From NCBI GenBank assembly GCA_016786585.1, contig JAEUUI010000006.1:62001-126000 (forward strand): a stretch of DNA of 64,000 nt, read 5' to 3'. The stretch comes from Cyclobacteriaceae bacterium (lineage in GTDB: Bacteria > Bacteroidota > Bacteroidia > Cytophagales > Cyclobacteriaceae). The notes under the pieces are model-generated. The model saw only the letters and a list, made by a program, of their open reading frames with translations. It searched no databases and was not told the DNA's origin. The position numbers were made by a program, and so were the translations under genes. Positions 35,034 to 42,881 of the stretch are shown in pieces; the first letter of the stretch is position 1; every line of letters starts with the position of its first letter.

Positions 35034-35665
35034 AAAAACTTCTTGTTCTATTCGCTTTCATAACGATCCACGTTACTGCGTTTGCGCAGAGCAAGTCGTA
35101 CACGTTCGTCTTTTTAAATAACAAGCCTGACAAAGAAGTGTTGTCGAAGGAAAAATCCGACAGCATCATGCAGGGCCACATGAACAATATCGGGCGTTTA
35201 GGAAAAGAAGGAAAGTTGCTGGCGGCAGGCCCGTTCGAAGGTGGTGGTGGGCTTTTTGTTCTTAACACAACTTCGGTTGATGAGGCGAAGCAGTGGCTTG
35301 AAACCGATCCGGGTGTGAAGGCTAAACGCTGGAACATTGAGATGTTTCCGTTTACGCCAACCGTTAATTCGATTTGCCCAGTTGGTGAGAAATTCGAAAT
35401 GGTATTTTATCAGTTCGTTCGTTTCACAAATGCAGGCGCCCAAGCCGATGCAATCAGTCAGCATAACGCTTTTGTTCAAAAACTTAATGAGAACAACCTT
35501 GTAATCGGTGCCGGCAATTTCGACAACACTGGAAACGGCATCCTGATTCTGAAAGCTGATGTTACGAAAGAACAGGTTGAAGCAGATCCGCTTATTGCTT
35601 CGGGAAAATTGAAATTCGAAATGAAAAAGCTCTACATCGCCAAGGGATCGTTCTGCGAAAAGTAG
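35030..35665 (+). CDS. Secreted protein with two YciI-like domains
   Basis: A 211-residue protein with signal peptide MKKLLVLFAFITIHVTAFAQ. The first domain has SDSIMQGHMNNIGRLGKEGK and AGPFEGGGGLFVL, the usual YciI ferredoxin-like pattern with a His; a second, weaker copy follows (AISQHNAFVQKLNENNLVIG). YciI domains are usually cytoplasmic and of uncertain function; an exported tandem form is common in Bacteroidota. It is coupled by ATGA to the PLP gene. Confidence 0.8.
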   Translation: MKKLLVLFAFITIHVTAFAQSKSYTFVFLNNKPDKEVLSKEKSDSIMQGHMNNIGRLGKEGKLLAAGPFEGGGGLFVLNTTSVDEAKQWLETDPGVKAKRWNIEMFPFTPTVNSICPVGEKFEMVFYQFVRFTNAGAQADAISQHNAFVQKLNENNLVIGAGNFDNTGNGILILKADVTKEQVEADPLIASGKLKFEMKKLYIAKGSFCEK

Positions 35666-35719
35666 AATGGTGGTCGTCATCGTGGCCATCTCGAATCCCT
35701 CCCGATAACGTTACTGGTA

Positions 35720-36283
35720 TTAATTCGCCAACGGAAGGACCTTGAGTATTTCCCACACTTTCCCATCATGCTTTAGTAATGCGATTGAGCTAACCCTGAA
35801 AGTTGCTTCAAAACTTTTAGTGCGGAATTCTTCCCACGCTTTATAAAACTGGGGTTTCTTCAAATCACGAAATGCCAGCGTTATATGCGGATTGAAACCC
35901 AGGTCTTTATAGTCTGCGTTGAATAAATTCAATTCGATCCTGCAAAATCGTTTCAATTGCTTCTGGAGTTCATCCAGCGCTTCACTTCTCGCCACATCAA
36001 TAAAAATTACCCGCGGTTCGAAGGACGAGAACCCAGTCAGCCTGATTTCAAATTGACTTTTTGTTGCTGCGAATTGCTTCAGCGATGCTACAAGACCCTG
36101 TTCGCGATCCTTTCTCCAGCGGAAAGGCATATGCAGGGTGATGTGCGGAGGTGAATTAAGTGATGCCTTACTGTTATACTGCTCGCGGAAGTAGTGCTTG
36201 AGTTGCAGGGCTTCTGAATGAACAGGTTCCGGAGGGACAATCGCGATGAAATATTGCGCTTCAGAATTTTTGTCGATCGTCAT
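35720..36283 (-). CDS. 2'-5' RNA ligase (LigT/2H phosphoesterase) family protein
   Basis: A 187-residue 2H phosphoesterase. Both catalytic HxT motifs are clear: PPHITLHMPF (H47) and NPHITLAF (H133). Members hydrolyse cyclic 2',3'-phosphates or act as 2'-5' RNA ligases. No tRNA-ligase partner is adjacent, so a more exact role is not supported. Confidence 0.88.
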   Translation of the reverse strand: MTIDKNSEAQYFIAIVPPEPVHSEALQLKHYFREQYNSKASLNSPPHITLHMPFRWRKDREQGLVASLKQFAATKSQFEIRLTGFSSFEPRVIFIDVARSEALDELQKQLKRFCRIELNLFNADYKDLGFNPHITLAFRDLKKPQFYKAWEEFRTKSFEATFRVSSIALLKHDGKVWEILKVLPLAN

Positions 36284-36409
36284 ATCAGCTGGTCGCGCTC
36301 CGGTCGTTTACAGTGCAGCGCGAGGAAGAACGGGATAAATTTCGCATCTTGCGCCCGAATTTGAACAAAAAAGCCCGTTTTTGGGTTATTTACTGTAAAA
36401 AGAAAACAC

Positions 36410-36631
36410 ATGGGAAGACCACCAACCTTACCGTTAAAGAAAAAAGACGGCTGGTATCTTGAAGTCCGCAACAAAGGCGCGAAAACAGGCACTGTACTAA
36501 TCCGCGATACCGAAGAGGCCATGCACCTGGCAGCCCGTCTGTATCAAAATACAAAAGACGTTATCATCCTGGGCGAACACCGCAACGGGAAAAAAGTAGA
36601 AGGCGAGAAAAAGAAAGCTAAAAAAGGCTAA
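36410..36631 (+). CDS. Small basic hypothetical protein
   Basis: A 73-residue protein starting MGRPPTLPLKKKDGWYLEVR with a folded-looking centre (KTGTVLIRDTEEAMHLAARL) and a Lys-rich tail (EGEKKKAKKG). Cytoplasmic, no membrane helix. Its stop overlaps the convergent ispH stop. A frame on the opposite strand covers part of the same region but is much less protein-like. Family not recognised. Confidence 0.6.
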   Translation: MGRPPTLPLKKKDGWYLEVRNKGAKTGTVLIRDTEEAMHLAARLYQNTKDVIILGEHRNGKKVEGEKKKAKKG

Positions 36632-37854
36632 GCTTTTTCAAATTCCATAAGCACGCTTTCCACCGGCTTTGAGCCACTGAAATAGCTTAAAAGCTTTACC
36701 ATCACTCTATCCACCAGCGTATCGGGGCATGACGCCCCGCTGGTCAGGATAATCTTCACCGGGTTTTTCTCCGGCAGATAATTCATCGTAACACGTTTTT
36801 CTTTTTTGGGATAATCAAAGTGATGAATCTCCTGCTTTGATTTGATCTCTGTATCGGAATTAATAAAGTATGTCGGGAATTTGCGCTCACACAGTTCTAC
36901 AATGTGCGAGGTGTTCGAGCTGTTGTACCCTCCTACTACAATTGCCAAATCGGCATCGGTTTCCAGCAGGCGATAGGTAGCATCCTGATTATCATTCGTA
37001 GCATAACACAATGTATCGCGTGTATCGGCAAAGTGCTCTTTCACGTTTTCCACTCCAAACTTGCCAATCATTGTCTGTTTGAAATAATCTGCAATCGCCT
37101 GTGTCTCGGTTGCCAGCATGGTTGTTTGGTTCACAACCCCTACGCGTTGCAAATCTCTTTCGGGATCAAAGTCTTTGGAATACTTTCCTGCAAACTCGGT
37201 ATAAAACTTTTCTTTCGTTTTTGTTCCGCTTATATATCCTGCAAGCCGCTGCGCATCTTCCATGTCGCGCACAATCACCGAAGCTCCGTTGCTCGCGCTG
37301 TGCGAAAATGTCGCCCGTGTTTCTTCGTGTTTCGGTTTCCCGTGAATAATAATTGTATAGCTTTCCTTGCCAAGCTTTTCAGACCGATTCCATACTTTCT
37401 CAACAAACGGGCATGTGGTGTTGTACTTGTGAACCTCTACACCTTTGTCGAGCAAAAGGTTCTCGATTTCAATGGTTGTTCCGAATGCGGGTATAATCAC
37501 AACGTCTTCCGCATGAACTTCATCCCAGGTGATAAGCTGCGTGCCATCCGTATCCATAATAAACTTAATACCGCGGCTCTGCAGATCGTTATTCACTTCC
37601 TGGTTGTGAATCATCTGGCTGAGCAGGTAAACTTTCTTATCAGGATTTTCCTCAATGGCTTTGTAGCTGATTTCAATCGCATTCTCTACACCGTAGCAAA
37701 AGCCAAAGTGACGCGCCAGGTAAAACTGAACCGGTCCGAAATCAAGATGTGTTGGTGAAAAATCCTGCTTGCGTAAATCCTTTACTCTACGCGATTCTTT
37801 GATCTTGCCGGTAACAGACGACCGGTAATATGCAGGGATGTCGAATTTTTTGAT
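36628..37854 (-). CDS. ispH: 4-hydroxy-3-methylbut-2-enyl diphosphate reductase, start codon unclear
   Basis: Last enzyme of the MEP isoprenoid route, an iron-sulfur reductase. The cluster cysteines are in HFGFCYGVENA, NTTCPFVEKVW and TSGASCPDTLVD. The first ATG (37614) comes after the first of these Cys, so translation must begin further upstream, yet between the in-frame TAG at 37873-37875 and that point I find no ATG, GTG or TTG. The best homology-like start is the ATC at 37854, giving 408 residues and an N-terminus (I/M)KKFDIPAYYRSS that fits the long Bacteroidota form. A mutation or sequence error cannot be excluded. Confidence 0.85.
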   Translation of the reverse strand: MKKFDIPAYYRSSVTGKIKESRRVKDLRKQDFSPTHLDFGPVQFYLARHFGFCYGVENAIEISYKAIEENPDKKVYLLSQMIHNQEVNNDLQSRGIKFIMDTDGTQLITWDEVHAEDVVIIPAFGTTIEIENLLLDKGVEVHKYNTTCPFVEKVWNRSEKLGKESYTIIIHGKPKHEETRATFSHSASNGASVIVRDMEDAQRLAGYISGTKTKEKFYTEFAGKYSKDFDPERDLQRVGVVNQTTMLATETQAIADYFKQTMIGKFGVENVKEHFADTRDTLCYATNDNQDATYRLLETDADLAIVVGGYNSSNTSHIVELCERKFPTYFINSDTEIKSKQEIHHFDYPKKEKRVTMNYLPEKNPVKIILTSGASCPDTLVDRVMVKLLSYFSGSKPVESVLMEFEKA

Positions 37855-37879
37855 AACAGGTGGTTTAGCTGACTAACAC

Positions 37880-37887
37880 CAAAGTTA
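37880..37887 (-). promoter_or_regulatory. -7 element TAACTTTG for ispH
   Basis: On the minus strand TAACTTTG matches TAnnTTTG exactly; TTTA occurs about 20 bases further upstream. The predicted transcript would begin near 37873, only about 20 bases before the ATC candidate start. Confidence 0.5.
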
Positions 37888-37911
37888 GCAGATTTGTTTG
37901 GGAAGGATAAA

Positions 37912-37962
37912 CGTCAGGTTAAGCGGGGCGAAGCACGAATACTTCGCCCGCGCCGGATGACG
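37912..37962. repeat. CGTCA...TGACG hairpin repeat
   Basis: Outer CGTCA / TGACG and inner stem GGGCGAAG / CTTCGCCC separated by eight bases, with partly paired sequence between. It resembles a decayed, closed form of the repeat at 28368-28394. It lies between ispH and the small gene at 37970. Confidence 0.6.
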
Positions 37963-37969
37963 TGTACAA

Positions 37970-38143
37970 TCAGGCTGCTTTCGACAGCTTATCTTCCTTT
38001 ACCGTATTGGTATGGACCTCTTTTGATTCGAGATCAAACCACTTCACTTCAACAATGTTACTTTTCAGATACCGCAACACTTCCATCACTTTCCCATCAA
38101 TCTTGTTGCGCACCCGCTCTCCTTTTCTAAACAGTCTTCTCAT
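37970..38143 (-). CDS. 57-residue YodC/DUF2158-like protein
   Basis: Read directly from the minus strand: MRRLFRKGERVRNKIDGKVM, then a middle with VEVKWFDLESKEVHT and end EDKLSKAA. The pattern KGxxVRxKxxGxxMxV...VxVxWFD resembles small YodC/DUF2158 proteins of unknown role. It lies 17 bases downstream of htrA on the same strand and is probably co-transcribed. Confidence 0.7.
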   Translation of the reverse strand: MRRLFRKGERVRNKIDGKVMEVLRYLKSNIVEVKWFDLESKEVHTNTVKEDKLSKAA

Positions 38144-38160
38144 ACAATCAATAAAACATT

Positions 38161-39627
38161 TTACATTCTGAACGCATAGTTGAACTCCCGCGGAAGATCT
38201 TCATACGTTCCTGTTAAGATAACTAAATCTCCGGCATTTTTCGACTTCAGTGCTTCGTTGAATTCTTTAATGGATTTTACCGGTTTGTCATTTACTTTCG
38301 TCACAATGAAGCCTTCGCGCACATCGGTGAACTTTGCCAGCTTTCCGTTCTCCAGACTTTTAATCTTCACTCCGTTTGTAAGATTAAGCGCCTTCAATTC
38401 TTTAGCAGCTACCTCTTCAAGTGTTACTCCCAATGACGCGTAACCTGTTTTTTCTTCGCGCTTAATAGTTTCTTCATTTCCATCGCGGTTCTTTAACACT
38501 ACGGGAATCGTAATTTCTTTTCCGCCACGGTTTACGGTGATGTTGAGCTTATCGCCAGGGCGATGGCTGCCAACTGTTTCAATTAATGCCGAGCTGGAGC
38601 GAATTGGCGTGTCATTAATTTTTACAATCACGTCTCCTTCTTTAATGCCTGCGGCCTTTGCTGAACTTTTAGCAGCGAATGTCGACACATACGCGCCTTC
38701 ATTTACTTCCAGTGAATGTTCTTTAACCAAGTCACTGTTTACGCTCGCAATGGATACTCCCAACCAGCCACGTTGTACAGCGCCAAACTTGATCAGATCT
38801 TCCACTACTTTGCTCACGATGTTTGAAGGTACAGCAAATCCGTAGCCATTGTATGAACCTGTGTTGCTCGCGATTGCTGTATTGATACCCAGCAAGCCTC
38901 CGCTCATGTCAACCAATGCGCCACCGCTGTTGCCAGGATTGATCGCAGCGTCCGTTTGGATAAACGATTCAATCCCAACATTACCCTCCTCTGTCTGGCG
39001 ATTGATAATATTGATGTTCCGGCTCTTGGCACTAATGATACCTGCGGTTACGGTTGATGTTAAATTGAACGGGTTACCCACGGCAACTACCCATTCACCG
39101 ACTTTTGAATGATCGGAGTTTACAAACGCCATATACTTCAATCCCGTAGCATTGATCTTGATAAGCGCCAGGTCCGTATCCGGATCGGTTCCAATAACTT
39201 CTGCCCTAAAGGTGCGGTTGTCGTTTAATGTTACATCGACCGCATCGGCATTATCCACCACGTGATTATTGGTAACGATGTATCCGCCTTCGCTGATAAT
39301 AACTCCTGAACCTGAGCTGACACTCGGGCCTGACGGTCCGCGGTATCCGAAAAACTGCCGGAGTTCTTCCGGAATTTCAGATTGGCGCGAGCTGTTGGAC
39401 TGTGTCGATTTGATATAGACTACTGCGGGGGTTGCGGCTTCGGCAATGGCTGTAAAATCGAGGGGGACTTCGCGCCCGGTTTCATCGTGCGTGTAGGAAA
39501 CTTTTTGAACAGGCGTTTCGGCCATGTACGCAAGTGCCACCTCATCCTTTTTAAAGTACTCAACTGCACCGATTGTGCAAAGGCTGCCCAGAATGGCCGC
39601 CATAAAAAATGTTGCAAACCTTTTCAT
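38161..39627 (-). CDS. htrA: Periplasmic serine protease of the DegP/HtrA type
   Basis: A 488-residue S1C protease. N-terminal signal anchor (FATFFMAAILGSLCTIGAV); catalytic triad H122 (TNNHVVDNA), D152 (DTDLALIKI) and S234 (PGNSGGAL); then two PDZ domains (about 275-370 and 390-485). It degrades or refolds damaged envelope proteins. The N-terminal region (QSNSSRQSEIPEELRQFFG) has the usual LA-loop-like insertion. Downstream is the small YodC-like gene. Confidence 0.94.
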   Translation of the reverse strand: MKRFATFFMAAILGSLCTIGAVEYFKKDEVALAYMAETPVQKVSYTHDETGREVPLDFTAIAEAATPAVVYIKSTQSNSSRQSEIPEELRQFFGYRGPSGPSVSSGSGVIISEGGYIVTNNHVVDNADAVDVTLNDNRTFRAEVIGTDPDTDLALIKINATGLKYMAFVNSDHSKVGEWVVAVGNPFNLTSTVTAGIISAKSRNINIINRQTEEGNVGIESFIQTDAAINPGNSGGALVDMSGGLLGINTAIASNTGSYNGYGFAVPSNIVSKVVEDLIKFGAVQRGWLGVSIASVNSDLVKEHSLEVNEGAYVSTFAAKSSAKAAGIKEGDVIVKINDTPIRSSSALIETVGSHRPGDKLNITVNRGGKEITIPVVLKNRDGNEETIKREEKTGYASLGVTLEEVAAKELKALNLTNGVKIKSLENGKLAKFTDVREGFIVTKVNDKPVKSIKEFNEALKSKNAGDLVILTGTYEDLPREFNYAFRM

Positions 39628-39668
39628 ATTCTGTCGATAGTTTAACGTGTTTCATCTTATGCAAAAAG

Positions 39669-39684
39669 CGGGCAGAAATGCCCG
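39669..39684. other. Small GNRA-loop hairpin upstream of htrA
   Basis: CGGGCA / TGCCCG around a GAAA loop, in the 232-base gap between htrA and the rRNA methyltransferase gene. No T-run; probably an mRNA leader stem or chance. Confidence 0.3.
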
Positions 39685-39859
39685 AAAGGAAAATTTGTCA
39701 GTTTTCAACGCGCTGATCATGACTTTCTTATCGTTCTGCGCCTGCGTTTTGGATAGTATACTAAATACGATTTGTCAGGCCCTTTGGTTCAACTACCAAA
39801 GACGGCTTTAGCCGGCCAAATAGTTTGAAAACCGCTCCTGTTTTTTCGTACTTCGCGGC

Positions 39860-41044
39860 ATGATACAAGGCCGGGTTTTACTTAAAAAGGGAAAAGAATT
39901 CTCCATTCAGCGGTTTCACCCGTGGATTTTCTCGGGGGCAATCGCGAAGCTGGAGGGTGCGGTTTCCGATGGCAACTGGGTAACGGTTGTTTCCGGTGCC
40001 GGCAAGGTATTGGGGCACGGCCACTATCAAAACGGATCGATCGCTGTTCGTGTGCTGAGCTTCCTGGAACAGGAACCGTCCGCTGACTTGTATGTCGAAA
40101 AAATTGCTGCTGCCTACACGTTGCGTGAAAAAGCCGGCATCATCTCGAACGACACTACCGCGTTTCGCTTGATCCATGGTGAAGGTGACGGGCTGCCCGG
40201 ATTGATTATCGATTTTTATGAAGGCGTAGCTGTCGTTCAGGCGCACTCTTTTGGAATGCATACCGACCGGAATCTGATTTCGGAGGCTTTGCAAAAAGTG
40301 CTCGGCCAGAAATTAGTAGCCGTATACTATAAGAGTAAGGCCACACTTCCCGGTAAGGTTAAAGAAGCTCAGCAAGATGGATACTTGTTCGGGATGGCCG
40401 CAGTACCGCATGTTGTGCTGGAGCATGGTCATAAATTTCTTGTTGACTGGGAAGAAGGTCAGAAGACAGGTTTCTTTCTTGATCAGCGTGAAAACAGAAA
40501 ACTATTGAGTGAGTTCGCGTCAGGCAAAAAAGTATTGAATACGTTTTGTTACACCGGTGGGTTTTCAGTTTACGCGTTGCAGGGATCGGCTGGCCTGGTT
40601 CACTCAGTTGATGCTTCACAAAAGGCAATCGAGCTCACGCGAAAAAATATTGAGTTGAACGGTTTCAGTGCGTCACAGCATGAATGTTATGCAATCGATA
40701 CGTTCGAATTTCTCAAAGACAAAAATGATGTGTACGATCTGATTATTCTGGATCCCCCTGCATTTGCCAAGCATCGCGATGCCCGCCACCAGGCAGTAAA
40801 AGGTTATCAGCGACTTAATGCAGAGGCGATGAAGGTTATCAGAAAAGGCGGGATACTTTTTACGTTTTCCTGTTCACAAGTTGTCGACCGGCAACTATTT
40901 TATGATACGGTCGTGTCCGCGGCAATTCAGGCGGGGCGCGATGTAAAAGTTCTGTATCAGCTCACGCAATCACCCGACCATCCTGTTTCCATGTTTCACC
41001 CGGAAGGTGAATATCTCAAAGGACTGGTGCTGTACGTGGCTTAA
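39860..41044 (+). CDS. RlmI-like class I rRNA cytosine-5 methyltransferase
   Basis: A 394-residue protein. An N-terminal PUA-like RNA-binding domain (about 1-75, FHPWIFSGAIAKLEG) is followed by a Rossmann methyltransferase: motif I VLNTFCYTGGFSVYA near 224, motif IV LIILDPPAFAK near 297 and the late cysteine region FTFSCSQ. RlmI methylates C1962 of 23S rRNA; the exact base here is inferred only from family. Confidence 0.88.
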   Translation: MIQGRVLLKKGKEFSIQRFHPWIFSGAIAKLEGAVSDGNWVTVVSGAGKVLGHGHYQNGSIAVRVLSFLEQEPSADLYVEKIAAAYTLREKAGIISNDTTAFRLIHGEGDGLPGLIIDFYEGVAVVQAHSFGMHTDRNLISEALQKVLGQKLVAVYYKSKATLPGKVKEAQQDGYLFGMAAVPHVVLEHGHKFLVDWEEGQKTGFFLDQRENRKLLSEFASGKKVLNTFCYTGGFSVYALQGSAGLVHSVDASQKAIELTRKNIELNGFSASQHECYAIDTFEFLKDKNDVYDLIILDPPAFAKHRDARHQAVKGYQRLNAEAMKVIRKGGILFTFSCSQVVDRQLFYDTVVSAAIQAGRDVKVLYQLTQSPDHPVSMFHPEGEYLKGLVLYVA

Positions 41045-41056
41045 CCTCCTTTTAAA

Positions 41057-41064
41057 TATCTTTG
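41057..41064 (+). promoter_or_regulatory. -7 element TATCTTTG
   Basis: Exact TAnnTTTG match, 24 bases before the epimerase ATG at 41081; -33 element not clear. Confidence 0.45.
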
Positions 41065-41080
41065 CGCTTTAATTCTTAGC

Positions 41081-42067
41081 ATGAAAATTCTGGTTACCGG
41101 TGCAGATGGTCTTTTAGGGAGTAATCTTGTTCGTGAGTTGCTGTCGCGTGGTCATGCTATTCGTGCGTTTGTTCAGCCTGGGCGCCAGCAGAAAACACTG
41201 GAGGGCTTAATCATTGAAAAATCTGCGGGCAACCTGCTCAATCCCGATGAGGTGATAAAAGCTGCTGAGGGATGTGAAGCAATCATCCATTGTGCCGCGA
41301 GCACCGCGGTATGGCCAATCCGCTCGGAGATCATCAATAAAGTAAACATAGACGGCACGAAGAACATCATTCAGGCTGTATATAAGAACAACATTCATCG
41401 GTTGATTTATGTTGGTACCGCAAACTCGTTTGGATTCGGATCAAAAAGGCAACCCGGTGTTGAAGGCAATCCGTATAAGTCGGCCACGTACGGACTCGAC
41501 TACATGGATTCGAAGTACAAAGCTATGCAGGTTGTATTGGAGGAAGTGAAGACCAATAGATTACCGGCCGTGATCGTCAATCCAACGTTTATGTTCGGGC
41601 CGTACGATTCAACGCCAAGTTCAGGTGCAATGATTGTGGCGTTGTACAAAGGCAAAGTTCCCGGTTATACAAAAGGTGGAAGAAATTATCTGTGTGCGAA
41701 AGATGCAGCAGTTGCTATCGCGAACGCATTAACGAAAGGAAGCGTTGGTGAATGCTACATTCTGGGTAACGAAAATTTATCCTACCGGGAAATCTTTACA
41801 AAAATTTCGAACACGATTGGTGTAAAGCCGCCATCACTTGCGATTCCATCGGTGTTTGCAAAGCTGTACGGGCGCATCGGTTCAATTATAGGTAACGTTA
41901 CAGGCAATGCCCCTGCAATCAGTTATCCGCTTGCGCGGATTTCGGCAGATGAACATTATTACAATCCCGCGAAAGCGAGAAAAGAACTTGAGCTCCCACA
42001 AACTCCGGTTGAAACCGGAATTCGCGAATCATTTGAGTGGTTGAAAGAAAACGGATATTTAAAGTAG
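41081..42067 (+). CDS. NAD-dependent epimerase/dehydratase (extended SDR)
   Basis: A 328-residue Rossmann enzyme. The nucleotide-binding motif is VTGADGLLGSNLVREL near 5-20; the YxxxK catalytic pair is in LDYMDSKYKAM near 145. It resembles 3-beta-HSD/dihydroflavonol-reductase-like members that act on sugars or lipids. A short-chain dehydrogenase gene starts one base after its stop, so the two are likely one operon. Confidence 0.86.
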   Translation: MKILVTGADGLLGSNLVRELLSRGHAIRAFVQPGRQQKTLEGLIIEKSAGNLLNPDEVIKAAEGCEAIIHCAASTAVWPIRSEIINKVNIDGTKNIIQAVYKNNIHRLIYVGTANSFGFGSKRQPGVEGNPYKSATYGLDYMDSKYKAMQVVLEEVKTNRLPAVIVNPTFMFGPYDSTPSSGAMIVALYKGKVPGYTKGGRNYLCAKDAAVAIANALTKGSVGECYILGNENLSYREIFTKISNTIGVKPPSLAIPSVFAKLYGRIGSIIGNVTGNAPAISYPLARISADEHYYNPAKARKELELPQTPVETGIRESFEWLKENGYLK

Positions 42068-42068
42068 A

Positions 42069-42881
42069 ATGTCATACTTCAAAGACAAGGTTGCGATCGT
42101 CACAGGTTCGGGAATGGGCATCGGTAAAGCCACCGCGCTTGAACTTTGTTCGCACGGTGCGAAGGTTGTTTTAAACGGAAGAAACCCGGAGCGTCTTCAA
42201 AAAACGTTGGAAGAATTTAAGGGAAAAGGATATGATGTCACAGCGATTTCGTGTGATATTACCTCCTCGACAGATTGCGAAAAGCTGATCAACCAAACGA
42301 TAGAGACGTACGGCCGGCTCGACATACTGATAACCAACGCCAGCGTAAGCATGCGCGAGAAATTTGAAAAGCTTCAGCCGGAAGTTTTCGCACAGATCAT
42401 TCACAGCAACGTCAACGGTTCTGCGTTTCCCGCCTGGTATGCACTTCCGCACCTTAAAAAGACGAAGGGCAGTATCACATTCATTTCAAGTGCGGCCGGT
42501 ATGATCGGTATGCCTACGGGTTCGGCATACAGTGCAGGCAAGATGGCACTTACCGCGCTGGCCCAATCGATGAAAATCGAACTTGACGGTTCAGGTGTAC
42601 ACGTGGGTATTGTGCATGTCGGCTTTACGCAAAATGAAGATGAAAAACGCGTGCTGAATGCTAAGGGTGAACTGGTACCAGTGGCCTCTCGCCCGGCCTA
42701 TCTGCAACAAACCCGTGAACAAGTTGCGAAAGCAATTCTGCGGTCAATTAAAGGCCGTCAGTTTAAAACGGTTCTCACAGTTATCGGAAAAATGAACGCG
42801 TTCATGGTACGATTTTTCCCGGGCCTTGTTATTCGCATTATCACTTATTCGCAAAAGCGGATGAAGGATATGTACGAGTAA
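42069..42881 (+). CDS. Short-chain dehydrogenase/reductase
   Basis: A 270-residue classical SDR: cofactor motif VTGSGMGIGKATALELC, NAS-type motif ITNASVSM, catalytic Ser in TFISSAAG and YSAGKMAL. The C-terminus (VRFFPGLVIRIITYSQKRM) has a hydrophobic segment, as in membrane-associated DHRS7-like members. It is directly downstream of the epimerase gene and ends convergently with the M20 gene. Confidence 0.88.
   Translation: MSYFKDKVAIVTGSGMGIGKATALELCSHGAKVVLNGRNPERLQKTLEEFKGKGYDVTAISCDITSSTDCEKLINQTIETYGRLDILITNASVSMREKFEKLQPEVFAQIIHSNVNGSAFPAWYALPHLKKTKGSITFISSAAGMIGMPTGSAYSAGKMALTALAQSMKIELDGSGVHVGIVHVGFTQNEDEKRVLNAKGELVPVASRPAYLQQTREQVAKAILRSIKGRQFKTVLTVIGKMNAFMVRFFPGLVIRIITYSQKRMKDMYE

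Noticed and set aside
36280-36522. 80-codon minus-strand frame
   Set aside because: Runs antisense to the start of the 73-residue basic protein gene and overlaps the RNA ligase gene start by four bases; composition not protein-like.
36904-37758. 284-codon open frame on the plus strand across ispH
   Set aside because: It is entirely antisense to ispH, whose conserved cysteine motifs fix the coding strand; composition is Cys/Ile/His-rich and lacks domains.
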